DNA of 64,000 nt from Massilia sp. CFBP 13721 (GTDB lineage Bacteria > Pseudomonadota > Gammaproteobacteria > Burkholderiales > Burkholderiaceae_D), in assembly GCF_014842025.1 (NCBI RefSeq), contig NZ_JACYUY010000004.1, forward strand, positions 124,001 to 188,000, in the 5' to 3' direction. The notes beneath the pieces are model-generated. The model saw only the letters and a list, made by a program, of their open reading frames with translations, was not told the origin of the DNA and made no database searches. How positions within the stretch are numbered: position 1 is the first letter of the stretch; each line of letters starts with the position of its first letter. The translations under genes and the position numbers were made by a program. Of the stretch, positions 9,421-17,785 are shown piece by piece.

Positions 9421-9923
9421 GACGAACAATCAAGGCGGCTGGACGGCAGTACGAACGCGGGGCGACCGCCGTCGAGGCAGCGATCCTGCTTCCTATTTTA
9501 TTGCTATTTTTGGGCCTGCCATCAATTCTCTACGCTTTTTATTTTCGTCAATATACGGCTGTGCAAAAAGCCGCGCACGACGCAGCGATCTATCTTTCGA
9601 CGGCGCCAAGGTTGGAAATGACAACGGCAGGGCCGGACGGCAACTTTGCCGCTCTGACCCTGGCGAAGAAGATCGTCGCGAAGAAGCTAGCCGGTATCGT
9701 TCCGGACGGAACCTCAGTCGATCCACTCATTTCATGCACCTACCACGTAGCAGCAGCTACGAAAGTAAATTTTTGTACGCCGCAGATCTTTAAACTCGAT
9801 ACCTACACATTGTTTCAGTTCGACGTAGCGGTTAATGCACCTTTTGTTAACCCAATCACAGGCCGCGAAGTCGAGAGCATGTATATGTCAACCGTGGTTA
9901 CAGTGCGCTACCTGGGGAACTGA
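9417..9923 (+). CDS. TadE-family protein
   Basis: A 168-residue protein beginning at the ATG that overlaps the preceding stop codon. It has the TadE pattern: a short basic N-terminus, then ERGATAVEAAILLPILLLFLGLPSILYAFY, where the conserved glutamate precedes the hydrophobic helix, and a following QYTAVQKAAHDAA helix. The C-terminal domain contains two cysteines (ISCTYH, NFCTPQ) that could form a disulphide. TadE proteins are minor pseudopilins processed by a prepilin peptidase. It is the central gene of the three-gene cluster, with 1 nt between it and the next gene. Confidence 0.82.
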   Translation: MRRTIKAAGRQYERGATAVEAAILLPILLLFLGLPSILYAFYFRQYTAVQKAAHDAAIYLSTAPRLEMTTAGPDGNFAALTLAKKIVAKKLAGIVPDGTSVDPLISCTYHVAAATKVNFCTPQIFKLDTYTLFQFDVAVNAPFVNPITGREVESMYMSTVVTVRYLGN

Positions 9924-9924
9924 T

Positions 9925-10512
9925 ATGAGACGGGCTGCATTCAAAGGGCAAACAAGGCAGGCCGGATCCGTGGCCGTTGAATTCTCGCTGGTCGCGCTCA
10001 TTTTCTTGACGGTTGTGTTTGCCACGCTCGAACTGGCACGCATGGAGTTCCTGCTGAACACGCTGGAAGAAGTGACCCGCCGCGCCGCCGCTGCCGCGGC
10101 AAACGTTGACTACAGGGACAGCACTGCAATCGAGAAGGTCCAGGCGAATGCCATCTTCCGTAATTCACCTGGTCCGCTGGCGCTGGGGGACCCCGTCATC
10201 GCCAATCACGTCAAGATCGACTACCTGTCGGTCTCAAACACGACGTGGGACCTGACGCACATGAGTACTCTCCCGACATGCCCTGCAGCCAACCGGTCAA
10301 ACTGCATGACCAACCCGCATGGGGGCAACTGCATCCGCTTCGTGCGTGCGCGGGTTTGCGCGTCGATGGACGACGCAGGCAGTTGTTATCCTGTGTCCTA
10401 CCAAATGGTTTTCCCTTTCCTTAACCTCTCCGGGATGAAGCTGCCATCTGCCGAGACGATTGTCCCAGCTGGCAGCCTTGGCGCCACTGCCGGTTCCATA
10501 CCTTGTCCCTGA
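9925..10512 (+). CDS. TadE-family protein (second copy)
   Basis: A 195-residue protein. Its N-terminus (QAGSVAVEFSLVALIFLTVVFATLELARMEFLLNTLEEVTRRAAAAAA) is a clear TadE motif with the conserved Glu before the membrane helix. The soluble part is cysteine-rich (TCPAANRSNCMTNPHGGNC, RVCASMDDAGSCYP), suggesting several disulphides and an extracytoplasmic location. The start ATG lies 1 nt after the previous stop, and the longer upstream frame is not needed. It ends the operon; no terminator is obvious. Confidence 0.82.
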   Translation: MRRAAFKGQTRQAGSVAVEFSLVALIFLTVVFATLELARMEFLLNTLEEVTRRAAAAAANVDYRDSTAIEKVQANAIFRNSPGPLALGDPVIANHVKIDYLSVSNTTWDLTHMSTLPTCPAANRSNCMTNPHGGNCIRFVRARVCASMDDAGSCYPVSYQMVFPFLNLSGMKLPSAETIVPAGSLGATAGSIPCP

Positions 10513-10866
10513 CGACACCATAGACGAAGCATCCAGCGTCGCGGTACCAGCGTCGCCGGCATGGACCCTCCAGCCGAGATTCAGTCCCTGATGAAAGATT
10601 TCGGCAGCAAATTCACTGTAAGCCTGGGTTGGGAGCCGACACGCCAAATGATTTGATACTGGTCACTCTACGGATCCCGTCGGTAGCTCAACGCTGCGGC
10701 GCTTACCTTCTCAATACTCGCAAGCGCTTGGCGTGCCAGTAATTCATCGCTGCAAAGACGCCAGTGGCATGAATTGAATTTGAGGCCCACTGAGTTTTCC
10801 TCGTTTGTCACCAATGCCATGATCCCCGAAGATGCGTTCACTAACAATACGCACAGGAGACAAATC
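10513..10866. other. Intergenic gap before the SDR gene
   Basis: About 350 bases without a supported gene. It should contain the promoter of the SDR gene. A GGAGA ribosome-binding sequence sits just before its ATG. No RNA gene or strong hairpin is evident. Confidence 0.5.
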
Positions 10867-11616
10867 ATGTTACTGAAGGATCGCGTTGCAATCGTTACCG
10901 GCGGGGCGGGCTTCAACGGCTTGGGCTTCGCCACGGCGCGCCTGTTGGCCGCGCACGGCGCCCAGGTCGTCATCACCGACCTTGCAGGTGCCAATCCAGC
11001 CGCAGCAGCAGCCGAGCTGGGGCCGCAGCACCTGGGCCTGGTTGCTGACGTCACCAATGAAGAGCACTGCCAGGCTGCGGCGCGGGCAGTGCTGGAACGC
11101 TACGGCCGTATTGACGTCCTGTTCAACAATGCCGGCATTACCCAAGCGCGCAAAACGCTCGACATCTCCGCTTCGGACTATGACGCGGTGTTGAACGTCA
11201 TCCTGCGCGGTACGCTACTAATGTCTCAAGCCGTGCTTCCTGCGATGCAGCGTCAGAAAAGCGGCAGCATTATTTCAACCTCGTCGGTATCGGCTCAGCG
11301 TGGCGGGGGGATTCTGGGCGGCCCGCACTACTCGGCGGCCAAGGCCGGTGTGCTGGGTCTGACCCGTGCAATGGCACGTGAATTCGGTCCAGACAACATC
11401 CGCGTCAACGCCATCACTCCGGGCTTGATCGCTACGGACATTATCAAGGGCAAGTTAACGGAGGAGCGCAAAGGAGAAATCGCCGAGACTATCCCGCTGG
11501 CGCGCCTCGGCCGCGCTGACGACATTGCCGGCGCCGTGGTCTTTCTGGCCAGCGACTTGTCCGCCTACTGCACCGGTATCACGCTGGACGTCAACGGCGG
11601 CATGCTCATTCACTAA
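10867..11616 (+). CDS. SDR-family NAD(P)-dependent oxidoreductase
   Basis: A 249-residue classical short-chain dehydrogenase. The nucleotide-binding loop reads TGGAGFNGLG, two residues longer than the usual TGxxxGxG. NNAGI is near residue 87, the catalytic serine is in STSSVSA, and YSAAK provides the Tyr/Lys pair. The C-terminal DVNGGMLIH is typical of sugar, polyol or 3-oxoacyl dehydrogenase-type members. GGAGACAAATC before the ATG supports this start. It lies beside a LysR gene and a split-transketolase operon, so a role in oxidising a sugar or polyol before transketolase chemistry is plausible. The substrate cannot be read directly. Confidence 0.88.
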   Translation: MLLKDRVAIVTGGAGFNGLGFATARLLAAHGAQVVITDLAGANPAAAAAELGPQHLGLVADVTNEEHCQAAARAVLERYGRIDVLFNNAGITQARKTLDISASDYDAVLNVILRGTLLMSQAVLPAMQRQKSGSIISTSSVSAQRGGGILGGPHYSAAKAGVLGLTRAMAREFGPDNIRVNAITPGLIATDIIKGKLTEERKGEIAETIPLARLGRADDIAGAVVFLASDLSAYCTGITLDVNGGMLIH

Positions 11617-11626
11617 ATCCCTGCAT

Positions 11627-11652
11627 AGGAGCCGCTTCAGACAGCGGCTCCT
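11627..11652. terminator. Hairpin between convergent SDR and LysR genes
   Basis: AGGAGCCGCT (11627-11636) pairs perfectly with AGCGGCTCCT (11643-11652) around a 6-nt loop. It lies at the convergent 3' ends and overlaps the LysR stop codon. There is no long T-run, so it may be a weak bidirectional terminator or an mRNA-stabilising hairpin. Confidence 0.5.
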
Positions 11653-12593
11653 CCCGCATTTGGTGCCTCCATCGGCGCGTCGAAGTCGGCGAAACCCTTG
11701 ATCCACTCCACTACGGTGCTGACTGACTGCAGCCGTTCCTTACTCTTCGGGACGGACAGGTAGTGAGCCTGTGCCTCGATTGCCAGCTCGCCAAAGGGAC
11801 ACACCAGCTTACCCTGTGCGACGTATTCGTGGATCAGTACGGTGCTTTCGATGCACATCCCCAGTCCGTTTTCTGCCGCGCTCAGCGTCATGAAGGCGCG
11901 GTCCAGGCGCAGGCCGCGTACCGGATTGCCGCATTCGGGCGCGAACCGCGCGATCCACTCGTCCCACGATGTCAGCGACACGTCGTTCTGGATCAGGTAG
12001 AAATTTTCGATATCGTTGGCCGGCAAAGGCAGCGTCCATCCTTCCACAAGCTTCGGACTACACACCGGCATGTAGCGCTCGCGTGCTGAAATGGGCGTGG
12101 CCACGATGCCGGCCGAGGCCGGGGGACGTCCGTAAGTCACCGCCACATCGACACTGTGGGAGAAGTCCGGTGCCTGGTGTACGGCCCACAAACGCACATC
12201 GATCCCAGGGTTGGCCCTGAGAAAGGCCGGGAGCCGCGGCATGATCCAGATCGCCGCGAAGCTCGGCGCACTCTGGATCATGACGACCTGCTGCTTGCTG
12301 CTTTGATCGAGGATCGTGCACAGCTCGTCGTCAATGTCACCGAACGAGCGCCGGATCACGTCATACAGCCGCACCCCCGCCTCGGTCGGCACCACGCCAC
12401 GTCGCGCACGCTCGAACAGCAACGTCCCCAACGCTTCCTCGAGCGTCTGCACCGCGTGACTGACGGCGGATGCGGTAATCGACAGGTCTTGTGCCGCGCT
12501 GGCAAAAGAGCCGTGCATGAAGGCAGCCTCGAAGACTTGCAGTCCCTTTAGAGAAGCTTTGCGCAAGGCGCGATATCGGTGAATTGGTTTCAT
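11637..12593 (-). CDS. LysR-family regulator, GcvA-like
   Basis: A 318-residue LysR-type regulator with an N-terminal HTH (LKGLQVFEAAFMHGSFASAAQDLSITASAVSHAVQTLEEALG) of the GcvA/AmpR type. The effector domain begins near residue 100 (QSAPSFAAIWIMPRLPAFL). It is transcribed divergently from the split-transketolase operon across a 115-bp gap and converges on the SDR gene, the classical arrangement for a local activator. The gap contains two TCGCTA direct repeats near 12597-12616, which might be part of its site. Ligand unknown, probably a substrate or intermediate of the adjacent pathway. Confidence 0.9.
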   Translation of the reverse strand: MKPIHRYRALRKASLKGLQVFEAAFMHGSFASAAQDLSITASAVSHAVQTLEEALGTLLFERARRGVVPTEAGVRLYDVIRRSFGDIDDELCTILDQSSKQQVVMIQSAPSFAAIWIMPRLPAFLRANPGIDVRLWAVHQAPDFSHSVDVAVTYGRPPASAGIVATPISARERYMPVCSPKLVEGWTLPLPANDIENFYLIQNDVSLTSWDEWIARFAPECGNPVRGLRLDRAFMTLSAAENGLGMCIESTVLIHEYVAQGKLVCPFGELAIEAQAHYLSVPKSKERLQSVSTVVEWIKGFADFDAPMEAPNAGGAAV

Positions 12594-12708
12594 GTATCGC
12601 TAAATATTACTCGCTATACGGCCCAGGTGTCGATTCATACACTGGCCTTATTGAAGACCCAAGCGCTGCCGACAAGCGCAACACATCAACCAACCGGAGA
12701 CAAGCAAG

Positions 12709-13563
12709 ATGGAGCAAGCATCCTCGCCGCAGTTATTGGTCGCGCTCAAGAGCGCAGCCTACCGCATCCGCCGCTACGCCCTTCAGATGGGAGAAGTTCA
12801 AGGCCAGGGCTACGTCGGCCAGGCCCTCGGCATGGCCGACATCCTTGCCGTTGCCTATCGCCACGCGCTCAACTATCGGCCCGACGAGCCGGAATGGGAA
12901 GGCCGTGACCGCTTCCTGCTCTCGCACGGTCACTATGCCATCGCCCTTTACGCAGCCCTGTTCGAAGCCGGCATCCTGCCCGAGCACGAACTGGAAACCT
13001 ACGGTAGCGACGACAGCCGCCTGCCGATGTCCGGCATGGCTACCTATACGCCTGGCATGGAGATTTCCGGCGGCTCGCTGGGCCAGGGTCTGACCATTGC
13101 AGTCGGCATGGCGCTTGGACTGCGCCAGAAGAACAACCCCGCTTTCGTCTACAACTCGATGTCGGATGGCGAGCTCGATGAAGGTTCAACCTGGGAAGCG
13201 GCCATGTCCGCCGCCCACTACGGACTCGGCAATCTGATCACGCTGGTCGACATCAACAACCAGCAGGCGGACGGCCCGTCCGGCAAGGTACTCGGCTTCG
13301 AGCCACTGACCGACAAATGGCAAGCCTTCGGCTGGTTCGTGCAACGGGTCAATGGCAACGACATCGCCGCCGTACGCGACGCATTCGATGCGGCACGCAA
13401 CCATCCCCATCCGCAACCACGCGTGATCCTGTGCGACACGGTGATGGGTACCGGCGTGCCTTTCCTGGAGCAGCGCGACAAGAACCACTTTATCCGGGTC
13501 GAAGCCGACGAATGGCAGCAGGCCCTCGCCATCCTGGACGCCGATAACGCAGGGGACAAATAA
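12709..13563 (+). CDS. Transketolase, N-terminal (TPP-binding) subunit
   Basis: A 284-residue protein equivalent to the N-terminal third of transketolase. It contains the thiamine-diphosphate motif SDGELDEGSTWEA...DINNQQADG (a variant of GDG-x-NN), plus LSHGHYAIALY and GSLGQGL. Such split enzymes work as an alpha/beta pair with the next gene to transfer ketol groups between sugar phosphates. The stop overlaps the following ATG (TAATG), indicating coupled translation and a 1:1 complex. Split transketolases are common in catabolic loci for unusual sugars (apiose and polyol pathways are known cases) as opposed to the housekeeping full-length enzyme. Confidence 0.9.
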   Translation: MEQASSPQLLVALKSAAYRIRRYALQMGEVQGQGYVGQALGMADILAVAYRHALNYRPDEPEWEGRDRFLLSHGHYAIALYAALFEAGILPEHELETYGSDDSRLPMSGMATYTPGMEISGGSLGQGLTIAVGMALGLRQKNNPAFVYNSMSDGELDEGSTWEAAMSAAHYGLGNLITLVDINNQQADGPSGKVLGFEPLTDKWQAFGWFVQRVNGNDIAAVRDAFDAARNHPHPQPRVILCDTVMGTGVPFLEQRDKNHFIRVEADEWQQALAILDADNAGDK

Positions 13564-14564
13564 TGAGCATCGCTACCGCTACCAAACCACGACTGACCAC
13601 CTCGGCGATGATCGCCTCGATCGCCGGCGAAGGCCAGCGCACGAAGAGCGCGCCCTTTGGCCACGCACTTGTCCAGCTCGCAAGCCAGCGCCCGGACATC
13701 GTCGGCATGAGTGCCGACCTCGCCAAGTACACCGACCTGCACATCTTCGCCAAGGAGTTTCCCGAGCGCTTTTTCCAGATGGGCATGGCTGAACAGCTCC
13801 TGATGGGTGCTGCCGGCGGCATGGCCAAGGAAGGCTTCACGCCTTTCGTCACCACCTACGCGGTGTTCGCTTCGCGCCGTGCCTATGACTTCATCCACCA
13901 GGTGATTGCGGAAGAGAACCTGAACGTCAAGATTGCGTGTGCGCTCCCGGGTTTGACCACCGGGTACGGCCCCAGCCACCAGGCGACCGAGGACATCGCG
14001 ATCTTCCGCGGCGTTCCGGGCTTGACCATCATCGATCCGTGCGATGCGCTCGACACTGAACAGGCCGTGCTTGCCATGGCCGAGCACAAGGGGCCGGTCT
14101 ACATGCGCCTGCTGCGCGGCCATGTGCCGCTGGTCCTCGACGAATACGACTACAAGTTCGAACTTGGCAAGGCCAAGCTGCTGCGCGACGGACGCGAAGT
14201 GCTCGTCATCTCAAGCGGCATCATGACCATGCGCGCGCTGGAAGCGGCGGAAAGCCTGAAAGCCGACAATGTCGGGGTCGCGGTGCTGCACGTGCCGACC
14301 ATCAAGCCGCTCGACACCGCGACCATCGTCCGCGAAGCCTCGCGTAGCGGAAGGCTTGTCGTCGTGGCCGAGAACCACTCCGAAGTGGGCGGCCTGGGCG
14401 AAGCAGTTGCCGGCACCCTACTGCGCGCCGGGGTAGCACCGGCCTTCCGCCAGATCGCCTTACCGGATGCTTTCCTGGACGCAGGCGCATTGCCGACCCT
14501 GCATGAGCGTTATGGCATTTCTACCTCGGCAATGGTGGCCAGCATCAAATCCTGGCTGCGCTAA
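13563..14564 (+). CDS. Transketolase, C-terminal subunit
   Basis: A 333-residue protein covering the pyrimidine-binding and C-terminal domains of transketolase. The motif RFFQMGMAEQLLMGAAGGMAKEGFTPFVTTYAVF includes the conserved glutamate that activates thiamine diphosphate. PSHQATEDIAIFRGVPGLTIIDPCD and a transketolase C-terminal domain (VLVISSGIMTMRALEAAESL; VVVAENHSEVGGLGEAV) follow. It pairs with the upstream N-terminal subunit. The MFS transporter downstream is separated by about 115 bp and probably belongs to the same transcript. Confidence 0.9.
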   Translation: MSIATATKPRLTTSAMIASIAGEGQRTKSAPFGHALVQLASQRPDIVGMSADLAKYTDLHIFAKEFPERFFQMGMAEQLLMGAAGGMAKEGFTPFVTTYAVFASRRAYDFIHQVIAEENLNVKIACALPGLTTGYGPSHQATEDIAIFRGVPGLTIIDPCDALDTEQAVLAMAEHKGPVYMRLLRGHVPLVLDEYDYKFELGKAKLLRDGREVLVISSGIMTMRALEAAESLKADNVGVAVLHVPTIKPLDTATIVREASRSGRLVVVAENHSEVGGLGEAVAGTLLRAGVAPAFRQIALPDAFLDAGALPTLHERYGISTSAMVASIKSWLR

Positions 14565-14678
14565 GACAGGTAACACATGCTGGCAGGAAGGCAGAAAGAC
14601 CTTTCGCCAGCACGAGATGCGCCGCATTCAAGACCGTTCCTGAACGGCGGCGCCTACAATACATTCATGGAGACAAGC

Positions 14679-16007
14679 ATGAAAACGCAAACCGTCACCC
14701 CCGCAGGTGCGGGCGCGGCAGCATTCGCGCCGGCCAACAACGACCTCGAATCGCGCGCTTACGCCAAGGTGGTACGCCGCCTCGTTCCTTTCCTGATGCT
14801 GTGCTACCTTGGCGCTTACCTGGACCGGGTCAATGTCGGCTTCGCCAAACTGCAGATGATGAACGATTTGCAGTGGAGCAACACCGTCTACGGCCTCGGC
14901 GCAGGTGTCTTCTTCATTGGCTACTTCTTGTTCGAAGTCCCGAGCAACATGATCCTGCACAAATTCGGCGCACGGCGCTGGCTGGCGCGAATCATGATCA
15001 CCTGGGCCATGATCTCGGCCAGTTTCAGTTTCGTGGAGTCGGCAACCGCGTTCTATGTGCTGCGTTTCCTGCTTGGCGTGGCCGAGGCCGGCTTCGCGCC
15101 CGGTGTCATCCTCTACATCACCTACTGGTTCCCGTCAGCGCGCCGCGCCAAAGTGATGGCGATCTTCTTCATGGCGATCCCGTTGGCTAGCATCGTCGGC
15201 GCACCGCTGTCGGGCTGGATCATGGATGCCTTTGCCGGTGTGCGAGGCCTGCACGGGTGGCAATGGCTGTTCGTGCTCGAAGCCTTGCCCTCGCTCCTGC
15301 TCGGGATCGCTATTTTGTTCTACCTTGACGACGGCATTGCGTCGGCCAAATGGCTCACGCCAGAAGAGAAAGCCATCCTGCAGCGGAACATCGCCAGTGA
15401 AGAAGGCGGCAAAGTCGCGCACCACTCGGCAAAAGACTTCCTGGCGGACCGCCGCCTGTGGCTGCTGACCGGCATCTACTTCTTCATCGTGATGGGGCAG
15501 TATGGCATCACCTTCTGGCTGCCGACCATCGTCAAGAATGCCGGCGTATCGGACCTGACCCACGTGGGCCTGCTGGCAGGCATCCCCTACGCCGTAGCCC
15601 TGATCACGCTCCCCTTTGTCGGCCGCAGCTCGGATCGCACCCTGGCGCGCCGCCTGCATTGCGGTGGGCCGATGCTGGTAGCGGCGGCCGCATTGTTCGC
15701 TTTGCCTTTCACGGACGGCATCAGCATGGCACTTGCCCTGTTGAGTATGGCGGCTGCAGGCGCCATCTGTGCCACCGCGCAGTTCTGGGCGCTCCCGACC
15801 GCCTTCCTGGGTGGCATGACCGCAGCAGCCGGCATCGCCACCATCAACTGCGTCGCCAACCTGGCAGGTTTCTTCTCGCCTTCTCTCGTCGGCTGGCTCA
15901 ACGACCTCACCGGCAAGCAGGGAGCGGGGTTGTGGCTGACATCGTCCGCACTGCTGCTCGGCGCCTGCCTGCTGGCTTTCGTTCCGAAGCAGATGGTCGA
16001 CCGCTGA
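14679..16007 (+). CDS. MFS transporter, anion:cation symporter (ACS) type
   Basis: A 442-residue transporter with about 12 membrane helices. Signature features are FLMLCYLGAYLDRVNVGFAKLQM in helix 1, GYFLFEVPSNMILHKFGARRWLARIMITWG-like segments, and a second-half FFIVMGQYGITFWLPTIVKNAG. This is the hexuronate/phthalate/tartrate-type ACS group, which imports organic acids, often sugar acids, by symport. The start at 14679 follows GGAG with suitable spacing; earlier in-frame starts add a non-conserved tail. The position after the split transketolase and before a porin suggests uptake of the pathway's substrate. Confidence 0.9.
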   Translation: MKTQTVTPAGAGAAAFAPANNDLESRAYAKVVRRLVPFLMLCYLGAYLDRVNVGFAKLQMMNDLQWSNTVYGLGAGVFFIGYFLFEVPSNMILHKFGARRWLARIMITWAMISASFSFVESATAFYVLRFLLGVAEAGFAPGVILYITYWFPSARRAKVMAIFFMAIPLASIVGAPLSGWIMDAFAGVRGLHGWQWLFVLEALPSLLLGIAILFYLDDGIASAKWLTPEEKAILQRNIASEEGGKVAHHSAKDFLADRRLWLLTGIYFFIVMGQYGITFWLPTIVKNAGVSDLTHVGLLAGIPYAVALITLPFVGRSSDRTLARRLHCGGPMLVAAAALFALPFTDGISMALALLSMAAAGAICATAQFWALPTAFLGGMTAAAGIATINCVANLAGFFSPSLVGWLNDLTGKQGAGLWLTSSALLLGACLLAFVPKQMVDR

Positions 16008-16043
16008 GCGGTTCTCGTTCCAGGACACCAAAGTCCATCGACT

Positions 16044-16064
16044 CTCCGCGCGCGTAACGCGGAG
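16044..16064. other. Hairpin between MFS and porin genes
   Basis: CTCCGCG (16044-16050) and CGCGGAG (16058-16064) form a 7-bp stem with a 7-nt loop. There is no T-tract. It might attenuate read-through or stabilise the MFS message; low certainty. Confidence 0.3.
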
Positions 16065-16158
16065 CCAGGGCTTGCTTTGCCTCGAGACATTACCGGGGCA
16101 ACAATTTGTTTTCACTTTGCTGGCATGAATCCCTTAACCAAAAGCGCAAGAGCGAGAG

Positions 16159-17241
16159 ATGAAACATAGCAGTCTGATCATTGCGCTGATTGGCGTAGCC
16201 GCCGCTGCAAGTACCGCTGCGGTCAGCGCCCAGAGCGCGGTCACACCTTACGGTTTGATCGACATGGCCGTCGTCCGCGAAAGCGGTGGGAGCGCCGGTC
16301 CGGCGACCAAGCTGACCAGTGGCGTCAGCGTCGGATCGCGCCTGGGATTCAAGGAAACGGAAGATCTCGGGAATGGCCTTTCCGCCATGTTTGTCCTGGA
16401 AAATGGTTTCCAGGGCGATACCGGCACGATCGGGCAAGGTGGGGTACTGTTCGGCCGGCTAGCCTATATCGGGCTGCGCGGCAGGTTCGGCTTGGTACTG
16501 GCAGGTCGTCAGTACACGCCGGAATATCTCGTCGTCGCCTTTGCCGATCCATTCGGATCCGGCTATGTCGCAGACAGTAAGAACATTGTCGCGACCAGTG
16601 GCAATGCGTTCAGCCGGATGGACAACACGGTCAAATATCTGTCGCCGACATTTGCCGGGTTCACCGTAGAGCTTGCCGCAGCTCCCCGCGAAGTCTCGGG
16701 TGACAGCTCTGCCGGCCGCCAGGTCGGCGGGTCGATTGCCTACGCCGCAGGGCCGTTGCAAGTACGCGTCGGCTATCACAACCGTAACAACGATACCGCT
16801 ACGGTGAAGAATACGGAAAATGGCCGCAACGCGGTCGTGGCCGCCGTCTATGACTTCAAGGTCATCAAGGCCCACGTCCTGTACGGCGCGAATCGTGGCC
16901 TGAACAGTTCGGTGCTGCGCAACACTGCCAATCCGTTCGGCCAGGCGACGGCTCCAGTCGCGTCCACCGACAGTCGCGACATGCTCGTCGGCTTGACGGT
17001 ACCGTCCGGACTGCACACTCTGCTTGTGTCCTATATCCGAAAGGATGACCGGACAACGCTCGACCAGGACGCGAATCAGATAGCGATCGGCTACCGCTAT
17101 ACCTTGTCGAAGCGCACCAGCGTCTACGCGGTCCATGCCCGCATCGAAAACCGGAACGGCGCCGGCTACACGTCCGGTAACGCAAGCGAATCGGGCACCG
17201 GTAACCGCGGCACCAGCGTCGGTATCAGTCACGCATTCTAA
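16159..17241 (+). CDS. Outer-membrane porin, OmpC/Burkholderiales type
   Basis: A 360-residue Gram-negative trimeric porin. A signal peptide (about residues 1-24, ending VSA) is followed by SAVTPYGLIDMAVVRESGG, the standard first strand. Further markers are SRLGFKETEDLGNGLSAMFVLENGF and RLAYIGLRGRFGLVLAGRQYTPEY, and the C-terminal phenylalanine (GISHAF) is needed for BAM-dependent assembly. It probably forms a general or sugar/organic-acid pore. The genomic position after the MFS transporter suggests joint uptake, although the 150-bp gap may hold its own promoter. Confidence 0.93.
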   Translation: MKHSSLIIALIGVAAAASTAAVSAQSAVTPYGLIDMAVVRESGGSAGPATKLTSGVSVGSRLGFKETEDLGNGLSAMFVLENGFQGDTGTIGQGGVLFGRLAYIGLRGRFGLVLAGRQYTPEYLVVAFADPFGSGYVADSKNIVATSGNAFSRMDNTVKYLSPTFAGFTVELAAAPREVSGDSSAGRQVGGSIAYAAGPLQVRVGYHNRNNDTATVKNTENGRNAVVAAVYDFKVIKAHVLYGANRGLNSSVLRNTANPFGQATAPVASTDSRDMLVGLTVPSGLHTLLVSYIRKDDRTTLDQDANQIAIGYRYTLSKRTSVYAVHARIENRNGAGYTSGNASESGTGNRGTSVGISHAF

Positions 17242-17275
17242 GTAAGGTATCGATTGGGCAGGGTGGCAGCAGTCG

Positions 17276-17299
17276 ACAGATACCGCAAAGCGTATCTGT
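17276..17299 (+). terminator. Probable terminator after the porin gene
   Basis: ACAGATAC (17276-17283) and GTATCTGT (17292-17299) form an 8-bp stem around an 8-nt loop, followed by ATTCTTC. It lies 35 bp after the porin stop. The T-tract is weak, so this is moderate evidence. The rest of the gap to 17620 contains nothing I can support. Confidence 0.5.
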
Positions 17300-17620
17300 A
17301 TTCTTCATGATAGAAGCTTTGTGGCATGGCGAAAAGCGCCAGACGAACTCATTACTTTACGCCAGAAAAACTTTGGCAGGTCTGAAACCGGCTAAGCCGT
17401 ACCTTTGTTGCGAGGTACAACCGTCAACCTATTCAGGACTAGACAATCTGACGGAGACGGTGGAATTCGAACTGAAGTTACGTGCGACTCTCTTGCGAGC
17501 CTATAAACGCGCTTTCTGAGGCAGGCTTGAATGTTCAGCGCAGCATGCGAAAGACGCTCATTCAGGCCTTGCACGTCCAGGCACGTCCACAGTAATTCCC
17601 ATACTATTCCCGTCCAAAGC

Positions 17621-17654
17621 AAAAAGGCCTGCAACGATGTAGTTGCAAGCCTTT
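17621..17654 (-). terminator. Rho-independent terminator of tRNA-Val
   Basis: On the minus strand a 13-bp stem (17654-17642 with 17635-17623, one G-T pair) with loop TACATC is followed by CCTTTTT. It begins 18 bp after the tRNA 3' end, so it should end the tRNA transcript. Confidence 0.8.
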
Positions 17655-17671
17655 GATTGTGCTACGAATTC

Positions 17672-17746
17672 TGGTGGGAAGTGCAAGTTTCGAACTTGCG
17701 ACCCCTGCAGTGTGAATGCAGTGCTCTACCCCTGAGCTAACCTCCC
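17672..17746 (-). tRNA. tRNA-Val (anticodon CAC)
   Basis: Read on the minus strand, it starts GGGAGGTTAGCTCAGGGG and ends in an encoded CCA. The 7-bp acceptor stem (GGGAGGT/ACTTCCC with one G-U), the D-arm GCTC..GAGC, the anticodon stem CTGCA/TGCAG with loop TTCACAC, and the T-arm GCAAG TTCGAAA CTTGC all form. Anticodon CAC reads GUG. It lies upstream of its own terminator and downstream of dnaQ on the same strand. Confidence 0.95.
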
Positions 17747-17785
17747 TGACAACGAGGCGTATTATGCCGAAAACTTTCTCCACCG

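Noticed and set aside
17307..17519. 70-residue open frame between the porin and tRNA-Val
   Set aside because: No ribosome-binding site, no recognisable motif, and it sits between two terminator-like hairpins.
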